A stretch of 64,000 nt of DNA from Metellina segmentata. Taxonomy: Eukaryota; Arthropoda; Arachnida; Araneae; Tetragnathidae. Location of the stretch: the NCBI GenBank assembly GCA_947359465.1, contig OX375881.1, forward strand, positions 77,027,914-77,091,913, read 5' to 3'. Both the position numbers and the translations under genes were made by a program. A model generated the notes under the pieces. It worked only from the letters and a program-made list of their open reading frames with translations. It was not told the DNA's origin and did no database searches. This document shows, in pieces, positions 11,229 through 23,060 of the stretch. The number at the start of each line of letters is the position of its first letter. Position 1 is the stretch's first letter.

Positions 11229-12099
11229 CAGGGATACCCAACCGGTTGTACGCTTATCACTGGTGGTACGCGGCAACGTTTCAGGTGGTACGGAAGGATG
11301 ATACGAGCGACCCAAATATTCTACGAAGTTTGTTCGATTTTTTAGTATGTTCAACCTTGTTATAGAAACAATGGGATTACATGAAATCAATTTGGTTATT
11401 AACGTTTTTATTACATTGTAATAAATGACGTTAATGGTGGCTCCACACCAACGGCGACAGCAACAAAGACAGACAACATTTTGTTACTTGTCTCTGTCGC
11501 TGTTAAAAAAGGCTTCACACCGCGAGCGACAAGAATTTATTTGCGCATCGAATAATCTTTTTCGAAAGCAAAATATTCATTTGATTATTTCTTCTTCTTG
11601 CAAGATGGCTGACAGATCACGTCCGCATTTAACAAAACTTCTTTTACACCGAAGACGATTGCCAAAGAAATTAAAATTTCTTCCATAGTATTTCCTTATA
11701 TTTCACTGAAACCAAAACTATAGAGAAAGCTTATCTCGGAAAAATTAAGTTGATACCTCTCTCTGTCAACTCGTTTTACGAAGAATTCCTTTATCTTTAT
11801 GTATGAGAAACACGCACGAGATAATTCGAAATATTTCGCACGAGATAATTATTTGTTTTTAGACCTGTGAGTAAAAAATAAAACTGCAATTTTCAATAAT
11901 CGTTTTATTTTTTCCTTTATTAAAACATCATTAATACGAAATACAGCTTTCTAAGTATTTTAAATAAAATAAAACAAGCCATTGGGCACTTTTCGGACAT
12001 TAGATATATGTTTCTAAAAAAATATAAAACTGGTGGTACGCCAAGAATTTCTAAAAATTTCAAGTGGTACGCAGTTACTAAAAGGTTTGGGAACCCCTG
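11229..12099. mobile_element. Non-autonomous hAT element, 8-bp TSD
   Basis: Ends CAGGGATACCCAACC and, inverted, CAGGGGTTCCCAAACC, the classic hAT terminus. Flanked exactly by GTCTAAGG at 11221-11228 and 12100-12107. GTGGTACG motifs are repeated near both ends (GGTGGTACGC, CAGGTGGTACGG, CTGGTGGTACGCC, CAAGTGGTACGC). 871 bp. The centre holds a sequence with GGCTCCACACCAACGGCGAC and CACACCGCGAGCGAC, possibly a Harbinger-type insertion. No transposase. Confidence 0.93.
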
Positions 12100-12470
12100 G
12101 TCTAAGGGTCACGTTACTACTAGTTTTGGTCACATGATCCTAGACACATAATAAGGTTATCATTACTCAATCTGCTTTCATATTTCCATCTATGGCATAA
12201 GGGTGTCAACTCACGAAGCGACTTGGGAAGCTCGATTCAGATCGCACTTCTTCTTTTCGTCGCGATTGGTCACTTTAATTTATTTTACATTTCCTCTATA
12301 CTTTCACAGTAGCGCAGCCGTAATATTAATAACTGGTGATGCCGAGGTTGAATCAAAAGCAAAAAAATTATTTTGCTTAGCTTTAGACATTATAATTCAA
12401 CTAGAGATACGCCATAGTGTCTTTTCATCGACGACAATAAAATACAAATCATTCTTAGTCCTAAGTTAAA

Positions 12471-12612
12471 ACACTGGAGCAACAACGCAATGGGCTATTG
12501 GCTTTCCCTCATGTATCCATCTCGAAGGGAATGATACGAGGATAAGACCTCTTAATTTTGAACTGCGGTCAGATGAGAAGTTAACACCTGAGCTGACATC
12601 CCACTCTCCAAA
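12471..12612 (-). mobile_element. SINE-A fragment, minus strand
   Basis: ACACTGGAGCAACAACGCAA, CGAAGGGAATGATACGAGGA and GACATCCCACTCTCCAAA match the 3' half of SINE-A in reverse. The tRNA-like head is missing. Confidence 0.78.
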
Positions 12613-13210
12613 TTACAAATGTGGGAAAATGAGAGAGAACAGGAAAAAAGGATAGACCGTGAGCAATGATCAATTTCGTTTATTATCTGAACTAGACGCT
12701 AGTCTTAGTAAAAAGCATGGGATAGTGCTGAAGATACCAATTGCGAATGCTAACACAATTAAACATCACAGCGATAAACTACGTATTTGTAGTTGAAAGG
12801 ATGGGGTATGACCAGGCATTGGTTGACTCTTTAAGGTAAAAATCAAGGACGTTGAAATAGAAACTGATGACTGGCTGAGATTTCTATTAAAAAGCGTCGT
12901 CTTTGTAACAGGCTTTATTGATTTTTATTTGTTAATATTTTTATTGGCCACTTAAGGGGTCCATAACCCAAAATCTTAAAAAAAAAAAAATGTTAATTTT
13001 TTTTATTACATTAAAAAATACTACATATATTTCTGAATAAAATGACACAACAATTTTATTTCTGTCTTTTAAAGAGCCTGCGAAATTTGGAATTTAGTAA
13101 TTTGATATTTACGCATCGGACGAGCCCATACAGAAGTGATTCGTGGTGTTTTTACACACACACACACACACACACACAATCGCGCCATTTTTAACAAAAC
13201 GACCAGAATC
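12613..13210. other. No gene; short (AC)n at 13154-13178
   Basis: No coding or repeat family recognised apart from a short AC microsatellite. Confidence 0.55.
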
Positions 13211-13217
13211 GCACTAA

Positions 13218-13672
13218 GTGGGTTTTAAAACCCCTTTGACATCTGCCATAATTGTTGAAATGATGACCATATTTCAAAGACTAGCTTCAGATTCTTTGTT
13301 GGAAAGATGTAGCAAAGGGGAAACTAAAAATCGAAACGAATCACTTCGTAACATGGTTTGGAGCCGTTGTCCTAAAAACTTAAATGCTTTGAAAGTTCAG
13401 AGTCCAGATTGCTGCAGCCAGAGTCATCATGGACTTCAACAAGAGACTAACGTCTAGCATAAAAGATGTGCTGGAACGTGTTCCTGTCTTGTAACTGCGG
13501 AAACTTCTCTAATGCTGTCCAAAAGAAAGGACTGCAAACGATTCAGGAAAGCTGCGACAAAGTCAACTATTGCCTACAAAACCTACAGAAAAAAAGTTCA
13601 ACTTGCCAAAATTAAATTAAATGAAGAATTAAATGTAGAAATTAAGGCTCAATACCTTCCAGGAGGATTTTA
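13218..13672 (+). pseudogene. Fragment of a multicopy arthropod protein family
   Basis: The first frame contains LLERCSKGETKNRNESLRN followed by MVWSRCPKN. I recall closely similar motifs (GxTQNxNESxNxxxWxxCPK) from a repetitive, transposon-like protein family in arthropods, and have no firm family name. A shifted frame continues (AAARVIMDFNKRL), then a stop, and a third frame from 13513 runs 53 codons to a stop after YLPGGF, a terminus I associate with the same family. Two frameshifts and stops make it a pseudogene. Confidence 0.6.
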
Positions 13673-13679
13673 AATAAAA

Positions 13680-15020
13680 TTTAATTACGTAAAGGTGTTT
13701 TTTTTACCAATTTAAAACTTTAACGGCGTTTTTCTCGGTGATGCTTTTGTCGCAATTTTCTTACTATAAATTGATATAAATGAAAATCTATTTGTCATTA
13801 TTGTATGAAATTTTCTGCACATGTTTACCAAATATATATCTTTCATTTGTCTTCGGCAATTATGTATATGTATATTGTTTATACTTCTATAAGTTTTCAA
13901 ATGTTTTATGTTGTATATTTTTTGTACTTTTGGGGTTAAATAAAAAAAAATTGAATTCAATTAAAATTTTTTTAAAGATATTACAACTTTTAACATAGTT
14001 AAAATTTTGCACTTTTAAAAATTTTATTAAAAAAAAACAATTAAAAAATATAAATGAGATAGTTTAATTACACAATATAATGTTGATCAACAAAAAAAAT
14101 TTCAAGACAATTCCTTAACAAAATAAAGATTTTAGAATTTTGGGTACCGGACCTCCTTACTTAAATTATTTTCTTGTGAATGCCGAGTTTCTTATCTTAG
14201 ATGGACTATACGTCAATACTGTTCCATAACTTTCTATTCTTAGATAAGACTCATGTTGGATGGACAAGTTACTAGGGATATAATGATACTAGGGATGATT
14301 ACGTAACGCCATTTTTTTTTGCCCACTGATGATGTTCACATATGCGCACGTCAGTTGGTATTACATATTCTAATATAATGGTATTACTGAACTATATTTA
14401 GATCCTTTGTAAAAGCACATATCTTTCTATTGTGTAAAAAAAAATTTTGCGGTCTTTTTCAGCTTTATTCGTTTTGTGATTGGTAGATAGCGAGTCTTGT
14501 GGTTCAACGGGCTAGTCAACTTGGAGCACGCGCATACGATAAACACAGTTATATTTTAAAAATAATTCATTCATAAAATTTGAGAGTATGCGCTTTGCAA
14601 TGTTTTCAGAAGAACCAGCAAATTTGGTCGCCGTATCAATAGGAACAGTCGAATATGAAAATCTTAAAAAGTACTATTGCAACACGGATCAGCTAAAACA
14701 TTTAAAATTATGATGCGATTTCCTCTGAATTTTAACAATATGTTCTTTATTTAACAATTTCCTTTTCTATGTGGAAATAAAATGATTTGTTCTTGACATT
14801 TTTAAGAACATTTTGTTTTTATTTACCGTATATTTCCGTATATAAAAAGAGAATTTTTGGAACGTTTTCTAAAGCTAAAGTACGGGAGTCGGCTTATATA
14901 CGGATCCGCTTATCACGCAATAAAAGTAGGTAATTTTCCGTTATTCGGGCGCATGCGATAGATGTCGCAATGATAAGGGAAGGGAACCGTCGATTAAAGT
15001 CGTACTAGAGGACCAGAATC
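13680..15020. other. AT-rich stretch, possible transposon end at 14826-14925
   Basis: No gene seen. Near 14826 the arms CCGTATATAA and TTATATACGG form a small inverted pair about 60 bp apart, in a context like the ends of some DNA transposons. This is too weak to name a family. Confidence 0.4.
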
Positions 15021-15161
15021 AATCCAGCAGCGATCAAAATGTAGATGGATTGCGGAGTAATCGCCTACTCCTCATTGTTGAAAAGCATAATTCGCGAAGG
15101 GGGTTGACGAGCAATAGCGAGCAGAGGGAGGAGCCTCCTTGTTTCAAAAAAATAAAATAAT

Positions 15162-15735
15162 TCACAGATAATTCTTGATTACGGAATTTTTGTCTTGAAA
15201 TAGTTCTGCGATTGATTTTTGTGTTTTACTTTTGTGACATTCTCTACGAAAACTTTTGATGCGGTCAACTCTGCTTAATTGAGCAGTTGAATTTTCACTG
15301 CCTAACAAAAAGCTGTGAACAAATTCCAAGTCAGCACTAGCTTCTTTTGAAGAAGGCACGCTTATTCCTTCGCCTTCATTTGAATCGGTATAGTGGTTAA
15401 GGTGTTAGCCTCTGGATCGGAAGGTTCCTGGTTCGAATCCGGGTCCGGGCATGGATGTTTGTAAGCGTATGGTGTAGAGGCGGCTGGTGCACCTTAAATC
15501 TGTCGTGGCCGAAAGTCCTCACGTTGGGTTGGTGTGGAAGTTTGGAGAGTGGGGTGCCAGCTCAGGTGTTGCTTCGTCATCTGACCATGGTTCAAAATTA
15601 CGAGGTGTTGTCCTCGTATCTTTCCCTTAAGGGACTGATCCCGGTCCGTCGTCAATAACCCGTTGTGTTGCTCTAGTACGACGTTAACTAAAATTACCAT
15701 TACCATTACCATTTGAATCGCCATTTAATCGTTTT
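15162..15735 (-). pseudogene. Pogo/Tigger-like transposase C-terminus, split by SINE
   Basis: On the minus strand the frame reads NGDSNEGEGISVPSSKEA, then a DLEFVHSFL segment, RVDRIKSFRRE and TQKSIAELFQ before the stop at 15162. This is the acidic linker, SSKEA helix, second helix and short Q-x-x-I-x-x-F tail characteristic of the extreme C-terminus of pogo/Tigger/CENP-B-type transposases. SINE-A at 15388-15709 interrupts it, and an upstream stop shows it was already decayed. The catalytic domain is absent. Confidence 0.6.
15388..15709 (+). mobile_element. SINE-A, complete, 11-bp TSD
   Basis: tRNA-like head (TATAGTGGTTAAGGTGTTAG A-box region; GGTTCGAATCC B-box), family body, and a (TTACCA)n tail. 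The target duplication CATTTGAATCG is exact at 15377-15387 and 15710-15720. 322 bp. Probably recent, since the promoter boxes are intact. Confidence 0.93.
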
Positions 15736-15879
15736 CACTCTATTCCTCAAATAAATCTTATTTCGGAGTCATTTAATGTTATAATAAAACGATTGAAAAG
15801 AATCCGTTTGCCCTTAAGTTTTTAAAATTTGTGGTGATTAGTGTCACCAAATTCTTATTAAACGAATGTTAGCATTATT

Positions 15880-15966
15880 TAAATCTACATTTTGATGGGG
15901 ATCGGAATTTAGCACGTATTATAAGTAATTAGCATTAAGCGAATTCGTATTAATGAGGTTTGACTG
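15880..15966 (-). mobile_element. Pogo/Tigger-like terminal region
   Basis: Read on the minus strand from 15966 the sequence begins CAGTCAAACCTCATTAATAC, then GAATTCGCTTAATGC. The CAGnnnAACCTC pattern resembles pogo/Tigger ends and fits the transposase remnant just downstream in this orientation. The opposite end was not found. Confidence 0.5.
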
Positions 15967-15969
15967 ACT

Positions 15970-17040
15970 GTATATTAATATTTAAATAAAAATTATTACA
16001 TTTTCTCACATGCTTTCCTGTTGTTCCATCGCCAAAGATAGTATATGTACACAAGAACCTACACATATATATATTTCTATATCGACCATGAAATCCTCTG
16101 TTATTCCTCTTTCAGTGTTGGAATGTTATTGAAATTTTCAAGTAAGGAAATTCACTAAGTTCGCTGCAAATTGAAAAAATATATATATAACCTTCTACTT
16201 CATAACTCCATAAACCCAAGATGGAGTATTATGAACTTCAGAGCCTAATGTCGTAACGGCTCTTGTTTTGCATACAAGCGAAGCGTGATGTGCTGCTTTC
16301 AAAATGGTAACATAAATTTTCCACAAAAATGGAGAATTATTTGCATTCTAAAGAGTTTTATTATGCATGCTCATTAGTGAGTTCGATATACTACTGTTTG
16401 AAAAGACGACCGAAAGATGCATGCCCAGTACATGTAATTCGAGTCAGGAAAGAGTTAAAAAATATTCGGCGAAAAATTCAATTTCCAGAAAAAGTTCTGG
16501 AGCGCATGGGGGACAAAATTTAAAGTTCCTGTTAGTGAAGAGCACAGAGCCGTTTGGAATACTAAGCAGTTCTATCTTAATTTGATTTATTTGAGGACTG
16601 CTTTTTGTTTTCTGTTTCGATTCTTATCGGTCGTATGGGAGTTGAGTTGTATAGACTGCGATGTATACAATATATACACAACTTCGAAGTAATGACGTAA
16701 CTGCTTTTTTAAAGTAGCCATTGTTGAGAAGAAGAAACGCAATGTTTTGACGTGGATTAAGTCTAACTCCAAAGTCTTTCGAATCTTTGCAACGGTATCT
16801 ATTGGTAGGTCTTGCAATTTCTTCCCCTGTTAACAGGAGCCTTAAAATTCATCAATAGAATTATATTCGGTTTTTTTAAGGGCAAATTGAAATATTTAAT
16901 CGTTAAAAATGAGTGTTGAACAGTAATTGTGTTAGCATATTCAGGAGTCCAATTCGTATGCTGCGTAATACATTGCGTGCACGAAGTTTCTTCCTTTGGA
17001 TAGGATAACGATACAAAAATTTCTGGGTATACCTCTGTTT
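15970..17040. other. No recognised gene
   Basis: A plus-strand frame at 16329-16523 (64 codons, basic) has no family resemblance I can name and no splice or promoter support. Otherwise AT-rich. Confidence 0.4.
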
Positions 17041-17044
17041 TTGA

Positions 17045-17485
17045 CTCAATCGGTCTCGGCAATCATGAGCGCAACATGATTGTGCATGACATAGTTTTAG
17101 AGCTTTCAAAGACGTCTATTTACATATTGGAATATAGGAAGAACATTTCTCAGTGGTTAGAACTGAACAGTTAAAATGTAGTTTTCTTGTGAAACAGAGA
17201 ACTCTTTTGACAATATCGCGGTATACCTGAACAATCGTGAGCACAACACGACTACGAGTTGTATTGTCTTAAATCTCTCTACAAAATCTATTAAAATATA
17301 CCAAAAACATTTCACACTGATTATACAATGCTACTGAACTGATTATACAATAAACTATTTTTTTTAAAATAACAAATCAAATAAACGCTTTGAAACAATA
17401 CTCGATTAGCTTATTTCAATTCTCCAATCTGCAAGTCGTAGTCTTACGCTCCAAATTGATGGCCTAATCAGAACTGAGCTTTCGC
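17045..17485. repeat. Dispersed repeat E, two tandem partial units
   Basis: CGGCAATCATGAGCGCAACATG at 17056 is repeated with divergence as GAACAATCGTGAGCACAACACG at about 17228 (period about 172). The second unit continues to 17485 and matches 54205-54480 (AATAAACGCTTT, TGCAAATCGTAGTC-like, CAATCAGAA). A low-copy dispersed family of unknown class. Confidence 0.75.
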
Positions 17486-17934
17486 AAAATATAGTACAGA
17501 AATGTAGGATATGTTTTAAGTTAAAAATTGTGAAAATTGAACCGGGTTAACGAATGCACAAGCTGTATGATAACCACAATAGAACTCCTATTCAATCACC
17601 CATTGTGGAACAACTTACAATTGGGAAAATGAAATTTCCATTGTTATCCTTAATTTTAAGTCATTATTTGCTGCGGTAACTATTAAAGACAGGAATTTCT
17701 TTTTAATATTCATAAATAATTAAGTATCTTACCTTTTGCATTTTTTCGTTTAAGCAACTTGAATTGCATGGATTTGAGTGTATTGCGATGAATGGTGTAG
17801 CAGTGTTGTGAAAATTGAAAATTAGCCTCAACGCTCCCTCATATGATAAAACAAATAAAACGTACAACTGAGCTAATAAAATCAACAAATTTACTGATGT
17901 ATATTTATTTTCTGCTCAAAATCTAACAAATAAT

Positions 17935-18438
<504 letters not shown>

Positions 18439-18454
18439 GCTAGTATGGGACATA

Positions 18455-18915
18455 ATGCCACGACAGCGACACTTGTGAAAGTAGTAGACTGACAAGAGCA
18501 GGACGCATCGAAAATTCGGTTGTGGACCATGAATTGGGTCGACACACCAGATATTTTATTCACATGGCAGTGACTGATCGTTCAGTTCAATCACAAGTGC
18601 TTGCACAGCGGTGGAGCACTGAACAGTTGTAGCATTGTCTGCACCTCATAGTACTGGCTGTGCGCATTCGATTGTGGTGGCTTCCCTTCATCTTGAACCA
18701 TCGATGTCTTAGACAGTAATTCTCAGGAAACGGCGTGCTGACTGGGAACATGTCCTGTTTCCGGACGATTTCCACTTCAACTTGGGCTACAATGATGGTT
18801 GGATATTCATCAGAAGGTGCGTGGAGTCATCTAGTATGCATTGTGGTGAGTCATAATAGGCCCGAATCCAGGTATGTGGTACTATTCGTAATTTCGGCTA
18901 TTACATATTCAGGGT
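18455..18915 (+). pseudogene. Tc1-like transposase remnant, heavily frameshifted
   Basis: Across three frames the order of a Tc1-like protein can be followed: RYFIHMAVTDRSVSSQVLAQ (linker between the two HTH motifs), LWWLPFILNHRCLRQ (second HTH end), EHVLFPDDFHFNLGYNDG (first catalytic block, with Asp kept) and a weak continuation. It resembles the copy at 35.6 kb, which has MAMTDRTAFSRA and IPFTLNHRRLRLQW at the same positions. Numerous stops; no terminal repeats found. Confidence 0.75.
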
Positions 18916-18990
18916 AATCACACTAACACTCGCTACCAATTTACAATAACGGTTTGAATGGTTTACACAAAGAAAATCCTCCAAGACAAT

Positions 18991-19060
18991 CGGTCTTAGG
19001 GATTAATCCCGGACCGTCACCAATAGCCCTTAGCTCCAGAGTTCGACGTTAATTAACTTC
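18991..19060 (+). mobile_element. SINE-A 3' fragment
   Basis: GGGATTAATCCCGGACCGTC through TTCGACGTTAATTAAC matches the SINE-A 3' end. Confidence 0.75.
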
Positions 19061-19250
19061 CAACATACCTACCAAGATAACGGGAAAACTGATGTCAGGA
19101 AACACAGATTTGAATTAAATCACGTCTTAAGAAAAGAAATATGTATTTCTGATATCTTACAGCATACCTTCTAATGTGTACCAACACTCGCTACTCATTT
19201 ACAAGATAAATTTCGAATGGTTTACACAAAGAAAAACCTCCAAGATAACT

Positions 19251-19320
19251 GGTATTGGGGATTGATCCCGAACTGTCACGAATAGTTCTGTGCCATAGCC
19301 AATGCGGCGTCAATAAACTT
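19251..19320 (+). mobile_element. SINE-A 3' fragment (duplicated copy)
   Basis: GGGGATTGATCCCGAACTGT through GCGGCGTCAATAAAC; a diverged twin of the fragment at 18991 created by the surrounding duplication. Confidence 0.7.
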
Positions 19321-19459
19321 CCAACCTACCTTCCTACAAAAATAAAAGATAAAGTAATGTCAGTAATACCAGCTTTGAATTCCTGCAAGCAAGAATTAAA
19401 TCACATGCTTTAAGAAAAGAAACACGTATTTCTGAAATCATACAGCATTGTTATCTTAT

Positions 19460-20850
19460 CGAATGCAAACCGCTGTATGCATCTGTGTGGATGCGTGTAT
19501 AAATGCACCGTATAAAAGTAGTTGAAGCATATAATAATTTTTCGCAAAGAGATAATGAAACAAAAACGAGTAATGTCTAGGTTATTCCATTTAATTGCAC
19601 ACAAGCAAAGAAAATAAATGACAAAATACGAAGGAAAAAAGTGTTTTAACCCAAACAATTCGATTTGGAGCATTAGCTAGAGCTTAAATCCATCACGAAT
19701 TGTTTTTAGCGAAACTACAGCAATCTGTCAATGAAACGTGCTAGAGATTGGCACTGATATCAAAAATTGTGACACGCACATAATTAAGATGTACTCAAAA
19801 ACCAATCAATGGTTATCTAAATTGAAAAGAAACTGAGGCAAATTGAATGATTGTACGCAAAAAATACATCATTAGTGCAAGACGCACTTTTATTTAATGC
19901 AAATCTTTAAATATTCGTATTTTAACTTTTTTTCCTGTCGGAAACGCATTTCAAGCATTTTGATGTACGAGACGAAAAAGAAAATTAAAAACCACTAATG
20001 GAGAGAGAGAGAGAGAGCTCGAAATTTATATTGAGCGACGTTACTCTGAATGAGCTGAGCAATTAATTAAAACGGTTCAACTTCAATTAAATTTAGTAAC
20101 AGCTTCTAAACGTCAGATTAATATCGATTTCAACAAAAAATGGCGGAGCAGTATTTGAGGAATAAAATGTTACGAAATCCACAGGAGAAAAAAAATGACT
20201 ACAGTCGATAATAGAAGGGGAAAGATAAAAAAAAAGTGGTACCGAGTTCTTTTTTTTTTTACTTTTCCTAAACTAATCCGAGATCGGAAAAATGATCAAC
20301 ACTCAGTCAATAAGGAAGCTAAAAATCTGTTAGATGGCTCTGACGCGAAGGAAGAGATTTTTTTGCTTTACCAAGGGAAGGATGTAATCCATAGATTGCG
20401 ATAAGATTATTTTTTTGAGGTAAAGGTAAATTTACTCTAAATTTTTTGTGAGGCTAAAAAATTGGTCGACATGATTCCTTTCACTGTGTAAAATTTTACA
20501 GATATCCTCGTGCAAAAAAAAATATTTTGCTTTTTAATAAGACCAGCATTAAAAAAATGCTTAAATGCTAAAGGGTAATCAGTACAAGAAGAAATAAATT
20601 TCCGTGAAGCTGTAAGAAATTTTTAAACTGTGAAAGGGATTTTTCGCGGAAGCGTGCGGAAAAAGCATTTTTTTCACCAAGAAAATGTAAAGTAAAAGTA
20701 CCATTACAAAAATATGGCAACAGTTACAAAAAAATTGGGATACAAAAAAAAAAAAAATTCCATCGAGCTGAAATTTTAAACTTTTATTTAGTATACCGTG
20801 TTTTCAGAGCGCTCGATTCATTTTAACGTGAAGTCCGGGCAACAGTTTTT
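19460..20850. other. No gene; short (GA)n at 20001-20017
   Basis: AT-rich, poly-A/T runs, no recognised coding or repeat family. Confidence 0.55.
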
Positions 20851-21019
20851 TGTCTCTGAATATGTGCCCTAAATGCGGACAGTTTGCCCAAAGTCGTCCA
20901 GAGACGTTGGTGCGATGTGACAACACTTTCCATGGTGTCCCGGGGTAACGTCGAGACTACCCCATTCTCGTAAATTAGTACTTTATATTCGTGTAAATTA
21001 CTCAGCGTGTAGTAAAAAA

Positions 21020-21277
21020 GTTCTGATCAGTGGTTTCTACGCGATATCTCGTCCATCAAAGATTTGGCCAATTTTGAAAATAGCAAGGTGTCTGATTCAT
21101 CAAGTTTTGATGGATATGGCCTATGTCTCCTATGACAAATATAGCCTATGTCTTTTAGGGAATGAAGATCCAAGTAGAAAAACAAATTGTCCCTTGTCCA
21201 GTACTGGTGACAATTTGGAACAAGTTTTTGCTTCACAGACTGGCCAGTTTTCGAAGCGAACAAAACCAGCATGAGGG
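21020..21277 (-). mobile_element. PiggyBac-like terminus with TTAA
   Basis: Read on the minus strand from 21277: TTAA (21278-21281) followed by CCCTCATGCTGG, then GAAAACTGGCCAGTC, and finally TTGATGGACGAGATATC near 21045. TTAA plus CCCT is the piggyBac signature. The other end was not found. The internal ATGGACGAGATATC motif is shared with 41124-41330 and 56338-56551. Confidence 0.6.
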
Positions 21278-21841
21278 TTAAGCTATTTGGTTGTCCATAT
21301 GCTTAACTAACAGTGGCTTGGACATTAAAATTGCTCTATCTTCTGTAATCTCTAAAACCCTCCACATGAGGGACAATAAAAAATTCGTAAAAATCATACA
21401 TTTTGTTTATTTACCTTAAAAATCGGGTCTTGTTGGGGAAGACTTTTATTTCAATGAATTAGGGACCGTTGGCACAACAATAAACATGACTGGAAATTTA
21501 AAAGAGCTTTTAAAGGGAGAAAAGTAGACTATTTTCCTCAACTGCTAACAACTATGCTCCGAAAAAGTATCATTTAGTTAAGAATATGTTTCATACCTAA
21601 GATACTCGATTCGTTATGATTATTGTAGTCAGATAGAGGCCCACAATCTTCAATCATCTGATTTGCACATTAACATTTCCCAAAGTTGAAAATGATTTTT
21701 CATTCCTATTTAATAAGTGTATTGAAGTAAAAATCATTGGTTCTTTCTTTCTTCTTTCTTAATTGGAAGAGCACTCCGGATCCGTGTCATCCCACTTTTG
21801 GGATACAAAATCGTTGGTTCTGTCCATGCATGTAAGAATCT

Positions 21842-22310
21842 TCGAATACAAACATATAGAGTAAAAAGCACCATGGATTGTTATCAGTAAATAAGGAGTG
21901 AGTGGACTTGTTTTGTTATCATTTGGCTTCATCCAAACATTTTTCTTCCAGTATTGCGGCATTGTCCCATTCACCCTAGCTTTATGAACTTAACAAAGAA
22001 AATTGTTTTAATTGGAGTACGTTATTTACTGCCCTACTCAATTGACTCAATGACTTCCAACGACAGACTTCATTCATGATTTCTTATGCCAGAAGAGTTA
22101 GTTTCTCGATTGCTTTATTCTAGTTGTTTTAGTTAATTCTAAACCTCCATGTATCTGAGAATGTTCTTCTCCGGATACAAAGACAAAGAGAAAAACCATC
22201 TTGGATTGTACGTCAATCGATAAGGAATGGGCATGTTTTGTTTTCCTTTGGCTTCACCCAAACATTTTTCTTCGAAGCTTTACCTTGTGCGTTGTCTTAT
22301 TCACCCATTG
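21842..22310. repeat. Local duplication, period ~328 bp
   Basis: TGGATTGTTATCAG...TTGGCTTCATCCAAACATTTTTCTTC near 21874 recurs as TGGATTGTACGTCA...TTGGCTTCACCCAAACATTTTTCTTC near 22202. About 135 bp of each unit is similar. Noncoding. Confidence 0.75.
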
Positions 22311-22562
22311 GGGGTAAAACTTTTGTTTTGTGGAACAAAGATCAGATTTAGCATCCATCATTCTCAGAAAACATATGTATGTGCTTTTCTTATGAAATAT
22401 TCTTGGACACTTTAGTTTCTTTCTGTGTTTCCCACATGCCATTTTTGAATCTAGTTATATTTATGCCTTCTTTGCTGAAATAAGTCCCAGAATTTATTAA
22501 CATTACTTTTAGGCCTTTTTTGCTTCTACTGTTTAACCCGTCTTCACTCTAGAACACGCCAT

Positions 22563-22583
22563 AACAACAACAACAACAATAAT
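22563..22583. repeat. Short (CAA)n tract
   Basis: Possibly the 3' tail of an undetermined SINE on the plus strand, since the SINE-B tail is also (CAA)n. No head was recognised upstream. Confidence 0.4.
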
Positions 22584-22711
22584 AGAAACATTATGAGTTG
22601 TATAGCTGTGTCGCAACTTGTTTTAAAAGATTTTCTCACTTGGGACGTATTGAACTTTAAGGCGCTCATTTTTGAGCACTGAAGCAATACAGTCAGCAAA
22701 TATTTATTCAG

Positions 22712-23060
22712 ACACCCGTTTCAAGCATCGTGGCATGTAATATGGAGCAACATATACAGATCGTGCAGCCATGCGAATTCTAAAGGACCCATTTCCTGGT
22801 CGAATAGTTTAAAAATCGAGTGATGCCGATGGCTCCATGTTCCTTGATTTTACCTCTGAATTTTTTTATCGATGGAGATACTTAAAGCAACGACTCAACT
22901 ATAACAAGCCTACAACGATCCACCTGGTTTATCAAAACGTTGAACAAATTACCCAGACAATGTGTTAAAACTGATTGTAAAATGGGATAGAGCCCGTATT
23001 TGAAGCAGGCCATAAGTAGTTATTTGGACGATGTCATATTCCACAAGTAATGTAATCAAT
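22712..23060 (+). pseudogene. IS630/mariner-like transposase C-terminal remnant
   Basis: Across shifting frames I read DPFPGRIV*KSSDADGS, a DLTPLDFFLW-like position, YRWRYLKQRLNYNKPTTIH, QNVEQITQT and a tail resembling the GHLNDVIFHT terminus. This is the order of the C-terminal third of a common arthropod IS630/mariner-like transposase family. Stops and frameshifts throughout. Confidence 0.5.

Larger units (their letters stand above)
18921..19450. repeat. Tandem duplication, period ~258 bp, carrying SINE-A 3' ends
   Basis: AACACTCGCTAC at 18925 recurs at 19183, and the similarity runs through GAATGGTTTACACAAAGAAA, the SINE-A 3' fragment, TTGAATTAAATCACG-like sequence and GTATTTCTGA...TACAGCAT to about 19450. 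Both units hold the same SINE piece (18991-19060 and 19251-19320), so the SINE inserted before the duplication. Confidence 0.88.

Noticed and set aside
15455..15658. Open reading frames in the SINE-A copies (15.4 and 47.3 kb)
   Set aside because: They coincide with the SINE body, and the similarity between the two frames follows from the shared non-coding repeat.
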